Shown here: positions 24,786-36,900 of the stretch, one piece after another
Layout: each line of letters starts with the position of its first letter
Numbering within the stretch: the first letter of the stretch is position 1
DNA from: Zeus faber
Lineage: Eukaryota > Chordata > Actinopteri > Zeiformes > Zeidae
Assembly (NCBI GenBank): GCA_960531495.1
Contig: OY482859.1
Span: 10,505,661 to 10,569,660, forward strand
Length of the DNA stretch: 64,000 nt
Direction: 5' to 3'
Translations under genes and position numbers: made by a program
Notes under the pieces: model-generated
Database searches by the model: none
What the model saw: the letters and a program-made list of their open reading frames with translations, nothing else
Told to the model about the DNA's origin: nothing

Positions 24786-25444
24786 TTTAATAAAAAAAAA
24801 ATAAAAAAAAAAAAAAAAGCCCTTTACATAAGTCATACAAATAATTCAGGTGGTCCATTTTGATGAATATGAAACCCAGGGCAATTACAATTGAACGTAA
24901 CGTGAAGTAATAATTTGGATTTTCCCATTGAATCGACACATTTGCATGAACAATTTCAACCATCTTGCATGATGAGCCTCCCTGTGTTACCCTCAGGACT
25001 AACGACTGTTTCCGTTTTTCCGACAGAGGTTTCCTGGAAAGCAGATGATGCCTCGGCTTCTGAACCCTTCCATCCCCTCCACGGCTGGAAGTAAGTCAAT
25101 TCTTTTGTGGTTTGAATATTTTTTTTATATTCAATCATATATTGAATGAGTTTGGAATGTGTCGGGCGATCAAAGAGGGATACTGAATTATAATATTTCA
25201 GTAGGAGTGTGTCGTAAAAAATGTAACAATTGTGCTTTACCTGCAATGTTATCTCACTGAGGGCATGGAATACACCTACTGTATGTTCACAAATCTTCAT
25301 GTCTGTGTCTGATTTTCAATAAAGATGGATAAAAGATCATGTGTGACTTGTTAATGTTCTCTGTTTAGAAACTTTTCCTAAATCCAGGGGAGCATTGGGT
25401 GTCAAAAACAAAAACCCACAAAGAGCCACCAGGGTCAAATTCAC

Positions 25445-25450
25445 TTTATT
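25445..25450 (-). terminator. slc16a4 distal polyadenylation signal (AATAAA on minus strand)
   Basis: The minus strand reads GCAATAAAGTG here. A strongly GT-rich sequence follows about 40-70 bases downstream (GGGTTTTTGTTTTTG). It would give a 3'UTR of about 2.55 kb. More proximal minus-strand AATAAA sites (for example near 27458 and 26875) could be used as well. Confidence 0.4.
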
Positions 25451-27995
25451 GCAGCTGATTGCGCAGCATGTTACAAGGCAAAATAACTATAGTACATGAG
25501 CTGTGACCGTGATGTCTGATTTGTTAAGTACATCTTCTAAGCTCAATCAAGAAACAAAAGCCCAGAGACACATTGGTGAAGAAAAAAAACACAAACAAGA
25601 AAACGCCTTTGCTGCGATTACAGCAAAATTATCAAACGCCCTCAACTACGACTACATGAAACATTGGAAATCCAGCACCATATCAGCGGTGTGTGAGGCA
25701 TTACCGAGCCGACATAGAAATGCTTTAAAATATGGCTTTCACCATACTGTTACACTCCATGAAATCAGAAAACTAAAAAGAGTTCAATAAGCAAATTTCA
25801 AAGCCTCCAATGTATGTGATTTAAAGTAAAAAGAAAAAACACACCCAGCGGCCCATAGTCGCAGTGAGCGACCGGTAGTGAAATTTAAATCCCAAGCCAA
25901 AGCGCTTTTCTTTTTGTGCTTGACTGTAGTTTTTGAACCCATACAAAGAACTTTGCCGCGTATTGTTAAAATGCACGAGGGGAAATAATTTGGGACTAAT
26001 TGAGATGGCATTCCTTGAGTAGGAGCCTCGTAGTGCCACAAGAGGGCAGGGCGACAGCAGGAATGCCTCCATGAACATTGGGATATTCATAGTAAGACAC
26101 AGGCTTCGGAGGGCTGTTAATAATGCATAGCCGCTGCGGTTTAAAATCTACGCAGTCTGTGTTCAGCCCAGTGTCTCTAGCCATTCAGCTTCCGGTTGTG
26201 TGTGGTTTACTGACGTGTCTTTGCCCCAAATGAACGGAAGTTAGTAAAGAGCGATAACTTTATAAGGCAAAACGCGGTGATAAACAAGAGACTTGATGGC
26301 AACACACCACAAAAATCATTGAAAAACAACGTTACATAACTCATTAGACTCCCGCGTGTATAATAATATGATCAGGCATTGTATTTCCATTGGCTGTGTC
26401 GGGACGGGACAGCAACCACCAGTCCAAATACAAACTGAGTAACGGGTATTGATTTATACGTAGTAACAAGGTAGTTTGTAGGTGGTCGACACATCAACGC
26501 GATTGACAAAATGTGCCACAGATAATAAACCTTCAAACAAATATACTTAAAAGGCAAAACGCCTCAGGTACATGTCCAGACGTCACAGTTTGACATTTTC
26601 CAGTCTCGATAAGTACCTTGAGAGACTTTCAGGCCTTGGCAATAATCCTACCATGAATTGAACATATACAGTGGGAAGCATCAAATATGCGCTGTGAGGC
26701 TGTGCAGCAGGTTGCATAGAACATCAGGCCCGTGGGAAGGTTGTGGACGGAGCACTGACCGACTGTGGCAGCGCCGACGACTTGACACCGAGTCACTGGA
26801 ACATGAGTCAGCTGCGCTTCCACAGGGGAATTTTCGTTTAAAAGGTGAGACGCTGTTGAAGGGTTGGATTTTGGTTTTATTACGGGAGCGAAAAACCTCA
26901 AACGTTCTGAGCTTTTAAATGATATACGACCCACAACTGTGGCAACATGACCCGGCAGAGCAGGTTAACTTATGGTCTGATTTACAGTTTCACCCGGTGT
27001 CACGAGTCACACAGTAACTGCTCTCTGGCGTTGTACTGTTCGGTTTGACACGTAGGACATTTTGAATTTATTGCTCTTTGTCTAAAATGTCTTGCAGCAA
27101 AAAGACCAGGAGGTACTGTCATGCTGTATGGTCGAAATCTGGCCCAAAGTGCATGATTGTGAATTAAGTTATAAATATAGAGGTATATAAAAAGAAACCA
27201 GTTGAACACGTTATTTGCAGATATGCTCTTTTGACGAATAAGAATTTCCTTATAGAAAACGCAATTCATACAACAAGGCAAATGCTTAAGATATATAGCT
27301 ATAGGTAGAACATTCCAACCAAACGTTGTTTAGTTTTCACATTAGGCAATGCTGGATCATCTGTACTTTACCAGTGCATTTTTTAGCACTACTGGGAGAC
27401 ATGCTGTCATAGGAGGAAACGCGGCTGGCAGCTGTGCTTACCATTGAATAATCACATTTTATTTTCCCCCATTTCCATGTTTGCAAAGAAGCTGAGGTCA
27501 TGGGGAACAGCCCTACTTCACCTGTGGTAGCGTTGGAAAACATACTTTGCCATTATCGTCCCAGTAAGTAATGACAAGAAATTTGGTAATAGATGGTTGT
27601 GGAGTTCTCCAGCTGTGACAAATGGCTTCGGTTTTTGTATACATTTTATAAAATTATACTCGTACTACCACTGTGTATTGGGAAAAGTGAAAGGGTGGTA
27701 AACTATATGGCATGACTGTGTAATTTTGGCTTTCATGTTCAAATGTAAAATAAGGAATGATGCACAGTCCCAAATATATCCTTGGACCATGGACATTCAG
27801 TTGTAGTCGTCATTCTTGCTCAGGCTGTCCAACACTCTTGGTTTTCCAAAGTTTAAAGAGCAGTTCAAGGACCTGACCATTTGCTGAGGTCATTTTCCAG
27901 TCCGTGGTATCCAGAGGTATGCAGCAAATGAGCAAGTTTGTAAAAAAATAAAATAAAAGAAAGAAAAAGCCGGGAGTTCCCTGTAGTTTCGTCAT
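25451..27995 (-). other. slc16a4 3'UTR / spacer
   Basis: No coding potential was recognised. The sequence is unique-looking and moderately AT-rich, without long simple repeats, consistent with a long 3'UTR of slc16a4 reaching the AATAAA at 25450-25445. Confidence 0.4.
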
Positions 27996-30900
27996 CTACA
28001 CGGTGCTGTTGTGCAGTTTGTCGGGGGTGAAGCAGCCGTTGGCCTTGCACCCGTTTTCCGCTCTGGGGGCCTGGGCGGCTTTCCTCCTGGTGTGCCAGCG
28101 CCGAGCCAGGGGCTCCAGGAAGAGGGAGACAGAGGAGAGCAGGTAGCAGACCCCAGCAAGGTAGAAAGAACAGTCATACGTCTGGGTATAGTCGTAGAGG
28201 AAACCTGGTCAACCACAAGCATACAAAACGACAAAACGGTTATGAGGCTTGGTGATAAGTTAGGGATCAGATACTCCACGGCTGGCCAGTCGTTATCGCA
28301 AAAAAAGAACCTCCGACAGGTCGATCACTGTCTTCTATCACTCCGAGGGGGTTATTTTGCAGTAATGACCTACGGGCTGCACATTATCCCACTTATTACA
28401 GGCTACTTACTAAATAAAATAATACAATGAGACAGAATATCGATGAATGTTTGAATATTGAAGTGATTTTACAGTATAACTAGTATGCCTGGCACAGCAG
28501 CAAACTCACCATTATTCGCAAATAACTGATTATAACCGCTTGCCGCTATTGACCAATCAAAGTGCTGAAGAGAGCCGTGTAATTATTTGAAATAATCGTT
28601 GATGTCCCCAGTACCTCTGTGGTACATCGTGGTGATTCAATGGCGACATCTTCCTCCCGTGACCCACGAGTTTCGTAGTCTTAACGGCGGGAGGAAAGTG
28701 TCACTTTCTAGTTCGGGGTTGTGGTCTTGTGGTGAATATGAGACGCGTGGGACGATGACACTTTTTCTTTTACAATATATACGTCTCCTTTTTATTAATG
28801 ACCTGCAAACAAATAACACAGGCTATGGAAGCTGATGCAACATCAAACAATGAAATGATTGGGCTACGTGCCAGACTTCCAGCGTATGACACGCGTGACT
28901 AACCCACCGGGAATTACCAACGCTAATCCGAAATGGTGTTAGACCCAGACTCAAACCTAAACTTTTTCAGTAATGGCTCCCAGTGGTTGGCGTCGGGAAG
29001 CGAATGTAATCCTTCCCCGGGTACAAGTGATTCTACGGTAAGGGAAAAAGCACAAATGGCTGCCGCTGGTAGGACACGCAAGCAGCAGGGATTTTGGGGG
29101 GACTGTTGGTCAATACCAGAGTTGAACGTGCCTTGTTAGGTCCCGATCACGGTTTGCCGAGAAACTATTATTTCTTACATGAGCAGCAGGGACAGTAAAC
29201 AGAGCCACATGCTATTTCTGTACCGCTCCGAGGTGCGGGGGCCCAGATCACATTCTGACCCCGAAATCCATAAGCTCCTCTAAAGGATTGCCTAACAAAG
29301 TGGCCAGGGAGTCAGTCAATGGGTTCAAGGGGAACACCCTGTTGAGGCCAAGCGATACAAGCGCTAGGGGAACGTTTACATACACATACACGTGCTAAAG
29401 GAAAGATGTGGGTAAAATACATCCGTAGCTTTTAGCAACCCGGGTCGTATTAGAAAACGTTGGTCCGCATCATTTTAACCGTTCGGAGCACGACCTCGCC
29501 GCACGCTTCGCTACTGAGAAACTTATCGCTCTGCTGCAGCTTCTCACCGTGCTTCCCTATCCTGCTATCCATAAGTTTTGAAAAGTGCCACACAAATAAT
29601 GTTTATTATAGTCTCCCCCGTCATGGAATCTTGCAGAGAGATATGTTACCCTCCAGCAGCAAAACCCGGTTTCTGCTGCATTGCTTTGCCATCATGGAAA
29701 GCCTAACTATAGCTTCTCACGTGAGTTTCGGCTTTCGCACAGCACGATGACAACTATCCCTCAGCACACACATACTAGGGCTCCACCAGGATTCGGGGTC
29801 CTTTGAAAAGGTATGCCACAAGAGGCCCCTTAAATATATATTTTTGCAAAAGACCCACAAACCCAATTTTTTCTGGTACCCCATAAATAAATCTCTGCTG
29901 ACATGTTTGAGGCCCTTGAGGGCTCGCAGGCACGCAAACCCACTGGGGGGGTTTTCCCCATTCGATCCACTCACCTGCCAGTGGGGGCCCCGTCAGACAA
30001 CCGAGGCCTACGAAGAACATGGAGAACCCCATGGAGTTGTTCAGTTTTTCCGACCCAACCAAGTCGACCTGCGGAGCGGGACAGGAAATACCAAATGCAA
30101 TTCAGCAATCGCTCCCTTTGATCAAACTGGGACTAGGGTTACAAATGTCAAAAATATTTCCATTCAGACCAGCTGGGTGCATTGCAGCTATATTTTGTGC
30201 AAAACAAGAGCGTCTTCCCTGCCAGTCAAACCCTAAATAGTCCCTGGGCTGTCAACATGAGCATTTGCAGCCTGAATTGAGCTGCAGCCTTGCAGAACGG
30301 CTGTACTAAAAACTCACATTAAAGACTTGAAGGTAGAAATTCATATATATATTTATATATTTATATATATTTTTTAGACTTAAGAGAAAAAACACTAAAA
30401 TCCAATGATCACTTGGCTCCACCATCTCTTAATTCATACAACATCTTAACAGTAAGGAAGCAATATTAACTTTAACTCTCCTCACCAAACATAGAGTTTG
30501 CGTGTCCCAACTTATTTTCTGCCCACTGAACAACATCGTCAGGAATAATGCATTTGTGACTTCTTCCAAACAATGCAGAGAGACATTAAAGAGCGCCGTC
30601 AACCCCATTTTGGAAAAATACCAAAAAATACATAAAAAATGGGTGAGAGGGTGTGTCTCGATTCCAAAAAGTTGATATAAATGTGTGTTATTTCACAGTC
30701 CCCGCTCAGTCAATGCAAGGAGGTTGGTGGGGATTGGACCCCCCGACCCTTTTTTTTTTTTTTTTAATTCATAATGTAGAGAGCCAGTAAAAGTACCAAT
30801 CTGCCAGCATCCTCTATGGGTGATTGGTGGTGGTTTCAACAAGTGGATTGCGTGTTGTGCCACCTTAACTTACCGTAACTTCTGTAATGGCGATTTCATC

Positions 30901-33900
30901 ATTGCATGGAAATCATAAGGAAAACTCCTGGTCCTACTCTAGGTATTCCGCTCCCTTTACCAAAACTCTTTGTGGTCACCTGCGAGAATATCAGGTTGGT
31001 GAGGTCAGTCTCAAGTCATGCTTCATAAAGCGTGTGCTAGAAACCCGTCCTTGCTAAATCATGTAGTGTGTGCAATACTCGGAAGGAATAAAGGCCTGTA
31101 AATGTGTAGCGCTGTCTGTTGATAGGATTTTAGATGTTTTTTGAAAGTCTTTAGGTGTATCCCACAACCTTTTACAGATTTCTAACCTAACATTAAAATA
31201 AAATACAGAAACTGAGACAATATCAACAAGTGCCATTAGTCCAAAGGGACTGGAGTGGAAGGGCAGTTTTTTTTTTTTGTTTTTTTTGTTGTTTTTTAAT
31301 CAATGTTTTTCAAACCCCCGCTCCTTGCAACATAGAAATAAGTGACCTGGCAGCAGCGGTAAGAAGACCTTGCACTACTGGTCTCTCTGAAAGCCAAGCA
31401 GCGGATCAGGTCCTTTTGCTGTGCACGCGTACGCCAGCACATACGGTAACTTCACCACCTTCGGTTGGAAAAGTGTGGTGGGAATTCACCTTGACTACTT
31501 TGATACGTTTCCAGTCTCGGTGAGAATACAAAGGAGACATCCTACTACCCCGGAATTTACGCGCAGAGAGAAAATGGCGTTGTTGACTAAAGGACAACGG
31601 ATCTCCCTTCTTGAGTGAAACAGACTGATCTGGGGACAGCGAATGAACCCAAAGGTTCCTTGGGTCAGGGTTGGGGTTATGAAAGGGTTCGGTGAGGGTC
31701 TTCAAAGACAACGAATCGTGACGCAAACGCTGATGGCGCAAACACCTCCCAGTCACACACACCCTCGGGCTCCCATCTCCTTGACAATCTGGTTCGATAG
31801 CATCGATGCAAAAGTAGTTAAAAGTCAAGTCAAAACAGACATTTGCCTTCAAAGAAAACGATATTGCACAAGTCATTTTCCCACTGAATTTCACAGATGC
31901 TGTGTAGACAGACGTCCGTGCTCTCAGGTAAGATGAACTGAAGACGAGTCATCGGATTTCGGATGACACAATGAAAGCGACACTGACAGTTACACCCAGG
32001 AGCCAGTTGTCGGGTGTTTGAACAAAACGTTTTCATGCTAAACCACCTCTTCCGTCAACACACACGCGCGCACGCACACACCCACGCACACACCCAAGAA
32101 GAATCATGTAATAAAGTAACTTCACCTTTACACCTAGACAAAATTCCACTCCTATAATACATGTTCACACGCACACATAGAAGCCCAAAGTGTAAATTAT
32201 CTAGGGTAATAACCTCAAGAAGGGAAGGGAAAGGGTACATGATGACACCGTTTGCTCAAAGAGCCGTTACCACAAAGGCTCTGTTGCTCTTTCAAAAAAA
32301 ATCTCAGCTGTTGATTAAATACAGTACTTATCTTATCTTATCTCTTATCTTATTATCACAACATCTGCCCTCTCTTGAGTTTGGTTGGGTGCTCCTTACC
32401 AGGACTGGCAGCAGAAGTGCCATGTAACCCCCACAGAAGATGGCGAAGAAGACAGCGTAGACCATCAGCAAGATGTAGGAGGTGGCCAAGGGGGACAACA
32501 GGTTGACCAGGCCACAGAGGATGAGATAGGCCTTGTGATAGTGGTACTTATGGAACAGGTTCCTGTCTGCCATCCAGCCTGAGGCCAACTGGGCGATGGT
32601 TTCTGTGATACCTGCCAACAGCAAAAGAAAAAAACCCATTTGGATCAGGATATATAAAAAAGTATAAGATATAATATATAAGATATAAAATAGTAAAGTT
32701 ATGAATGATCCCACAAGAGTATGAGTAAAGGGTGGGGCAGGTGGATAAACCAGTTAGGAAAGAAATGAGTGAAGGAGAGACACAGAAAACAGAAAAGTTT
32801 AGGTAAAAGGTAAGGAAGGCAAACACATCCATGCATATGCTTCAATCCCAAGGAAACTGTACAAAGGTCTAGCCAAACTACAGTAAATGTCGGGACGAGC
32901 CAATCCATGACATGCAGTCAACTCAAAATGGGCAAGTACAATTAAATGATAGGTTCGGCATTTCTCGACCCAGATCTATTTAAGTGTTGACTCATGGCAC
33001 AACCTTGCACAACGCTTTGGTATTGAGAAACCTTGCTGCAACTTCTAACTGTGCCTTAAGGCAGTTAAATGATGGGAACCAACATTCTAACAAGGACTGG
33101 TATTAAAAAGAAATTGACGAACCTATCATTAAATGCTAAAGGGGCAACAGCATCAAATGTGTGTCTGGTGATGCAATGTCTTGCTGCATTGATCTAATGT
33201 TCACAACACAATGTGCAAGTGCCAAACACAGCAGGCGGCAAACCATCCATATGCTCTCTACTTGTTTTACACTCAGCAGATCACTTCTTCTCTTTTTCCT
33301 GCATAATTATTTGGTTTCTGGTCTGACGCCTGCAGCAGGTATGATGACGAGGCAGATATCTGCTGCTCTCTGCTGAGGTCAACAGGAATGCGACAGTTGA
33401 TGAGCCAACCACAGTAGCGTATTGACGCAGGAATAGCTGCAAGCAGGCAGCACCAAGCCATTAATCAATGAAACCAACCGGTCCAATGCAGATTAAAGTT
33501 ACCCACCCCCGGCGTGTCCCAGACTGCTGTACCCTGCAGCTACTCATTCGTGTCACTTATAGTTTGATCTTTTAAACGCAATACAGTTCATATGGTGTAA
33601 CCGAGTTTAAAGCGTGTCTTAAGGATCGTATTAACCGCTGCACAATCCGTACAAACGGATACTTTACTCTCAGTGTGGAGAAAGACAAAGGGAGACCGTT
33701 ATGTCTTGTCACGGACACCTCTGTCCGTTGCATGAAGCGAGCGCACATCTTCACCGGAGCTGGATGTCATGACGCAGCTGGCCTGTGTTTATGTGTCCTC
33801 CTCTAGTGACCAGAGAGAATGTCCTGGGGCGTCTCCAGCTTGCACAAAGAAAAGTGTTGAGTTTGTTTGTGGTTTTACAATGCAGAAGGTTATTCCAGGC

Positions 33901-36900
33901 CCGCAGCTGTTTCTGGTCAAACTGGAGAAAAACTCTGTTTAATTACGGCCTGTGCAAGCGCCTCAGGCTCTCATTGATCCCTGTTCAGTTTTTTCTCAGA
34001 ATGAGTAGGTTAAACCGCTGTTGGCGCATGCCTTTGCTCGTCCATCTCTGGACAGTGGGCCACTTAGAAGAGGAGGGGGTATTAAAGGCATGTTGGTTTT
34101 TTCGCAGCATTTGTTTGTATTGAGAGGGTGCTGTTGGCACGTCTTACGTTGTCTTTTGTGCACTTTGCCGCCTCGCTGGTTCTGGGAAAAATTTCAATCA
34201 CTTCAGAATTAAGAAAAAGGAAAATCACGTGCCCTCTTTTGTCACCACGGCAGCAACTTCTTTCATTTGGAGGTTGCCTAGAGACTCCCGTCACTGCATG
34301 GGCTAGGGGTAGTGGGCCGACACAGGGAACGACCAAGTCGATAAACAGCCCTCTTCACTCAAGGCAAATCAATGGTGTTCTGTGACGGACGCAGGGTGCA
34401 TGTTCATCCTCGCAGCAGCGTGGCAGGACTCTCTCTTTCCCTCTCTCACTGTCATCCTCAGACTCGTGCACGTGACCAGAAAAGAAAAGCTAGCGTGTCG
34501 GAAAAGATCTGCTTCTGTCTCGCTGGCTCCCTGGCACTAATTGTTGGCACGCTGCTCATTTGTGAAGGGTCGACCAGCGTGGAAACTATTGCCGGATGAT
34601 CACACACCTTTACTTTGTGGGTCCTGCAGAATTTTCACATCAGTGTCATTTTTCCATTTATTTTATTGTGTTGCAGTCAGTTAAAATTTCAGTCTCATTA
34701 TCTTTTTACTTTTCTTTCTATTTGGAATAGTGGTGGTATTCTACTTGCTGACAAACCAAAGACAGTAATCTGCATCCTTTGTCCCGACTTACTGATGATA
34801 CGCACTTAAAAAGCATTAGACAAATGTTTCATAAAGGCAACCCTAACCCACACAGAAATGACAACAGAAGCTTTGAAAACACAATGCCGTTATTTAAACA
34901 CAGTGACTGTCACAGCGGGTTATTCTACTTTAAAATGGACATTTAAAATAAATCTGATTAGTAAACTAGAAACATATGAATCATTAAAAATTAATGACCT
35001 GTAATTGCTACACAAACAATAGTTCCTGGCATGTCTCAAGTATAATAGTATTGACATTGTACATTGCTGTAGCGACAGATGCTTTGTTTTAAAATAAATT
35101 GGAGTGACAGAAGCCTTATCATTTTATTTTAGGTCATACACTCTTTATTAACTATGCAGTGACCCTTGCCAGTCACACTGAATAAATGACAGAAGATGCA
35201 AGTAACTTTAAAACCCAGCAGACTACCGCAACGCTAACTTTATTTGTGCAATTATTTACGAGGTGCTGCGAAGCACACTTACAGATTTACATGCATGTGT
35301 GTCGTTGGTCAACAAAATGTAAATGCCATTTTTTCATATCTTGTGGCCTCATCTATGGGATACTGCTGAACCCACCAGCTTTGGCCAGTAGACCAAAGTT
35401 CAGCTTTTATGTAAGCACATTCATTACATAAGACTGCAGAGTCTGAGCAGCTCACAAATAATTAATGCCTGAAAGTTCACCAAGGACTTTTTCTCTTTAG
35501 ACCACATCCCTAAAGCAACTTGTACCCCTCCCCTCGCAAGAATGGTGAATGTCTCCATTAGGAGCTATGTTTTAAGACAGATTTCAGGACTTTCAAGTGC
35601 ACAAGATTCCTAGTCCCTCTTAGGGCGTAAACGTTGATATTAGTAATGCACAAATAATAAACAGTACATGGCTATCACCTTTTCATCAGACTGCATAACA
35701 AAATAAAATCACTGGAGTGCATTTAGACAGAATCAGAGTTAGAGTTTTTCATGGTCAATTAAATCATTTGATTGACAGTTTGATAGTTGATAGTTTATTC
35801 CTTCATCAAACGGCTCTTCTGCTGGACCTCTGCTTGCTCAAGTCTATTTTGTTTATTTGACTTATAATAATTGCCTCCTCTGTAATTAATCTGTAATTAC
35901 ACTGTTCCATGAGCTACCGTGCCATACATTGCCACACCTGGCAGAGTATGGCAGTGTTCTTAAGTGTTAAGTGCAAACACACCGTGTGAGCAAACTGATT
36001 TTGACCTTGATCACCCGTGTGGAACTCACCTGCTACTGAGATGATGAATGAGGCGTCCATGGCATCAATGCCCAGGGCCCTGGCACGGGCAGAGAGATGG
36101 AAATAGGGGATGAAGTAGGCCAACTGGCTGAAGACCAGGGACCAGGTGTAGATGCAGAAGAAGGGGTCTTTCAGCAACGAGAAGTCCAATACTTTGGCTT
36201 TCCTGATGGTTACCTCATTGGGCGTGGTTGCATGAGATGAAAGCCCAACTATGGCAGAGCCATTCATGCTGTTGTTGAGCTCCAGGGAGCTGTCTAGGCT
36301 TACGTGTTTACCTGGAGTCAGGTCATGCTGTGGCTCATGACCATTTACACTGTTCAGAACAAGCCTCGCCAGTTCAGGGTTTTTTGTGGGGTCCTGCGGC
36401 CCATGGGCATTCTCACCCACTAGGGCCTCAGTATCCCAGTGAGGAAGAGGAGGAGGCGATGGGAAAGAGTCTGATTTGGAGATGCCATTGGTTAAGTTCG
36501 AAGAACTATTCCCATTCAGGCAGGTCTTTGGGTGTTCCTTATCTGAGCTGCTTTTGAGGGAGGCAGCAGGGCTCTTTTGAATTGATGTTGGGGGCGGTGT
36601 TGATGGCTTCACAGTGATTGGTCTCAGTAGCATACCAGAGGCGACCAAATTAAGCATGAGACCCCCAAGGATCAGCATGGCTCCTGGGGACGACAAACAG
36701 AATCAGCCCAACCCAGTCTCTATGTCAACATATTTGCTTAATTCCTGAACATACATTAGCTGAACATACAAAATTAAAACAAATCTAATTACATTACATT
36801 TTACAATGTGCTACAATTGTGGCATAGAAATGGACCCACATACCTTGCCAAGCGTATTGTTCCAGGAGCAACTGAGTAAAAGGAGCCAGAGCAAAAGTCA

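Larger units (their letters stand above)
22120..25340 (+). ncRNA. Possible spliced non-coding transcript between rbm15 and slc16a4
   Basis: A relatively GC-rich block (about 22080-22646) ends in a strong donor (CCAG|GTATGT after 22646). A polypyrimidine tract with AG acceptor (TTTTTCCGACAG) precedes 25028, and an AATAAA lies at 25318-25323 with a GT-rich downstream region. Frames in these blocks are short and unlike any family I know, so a lncRNA is the simplest reading. An alternative is a distal rbm15 3' exon, since mammalian RBM15 has such isoforms. The 22.65-24.95 kb part between is AT-rich with no gene seen and contains two dispersed-repeat copies. Confidence 0.25.
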
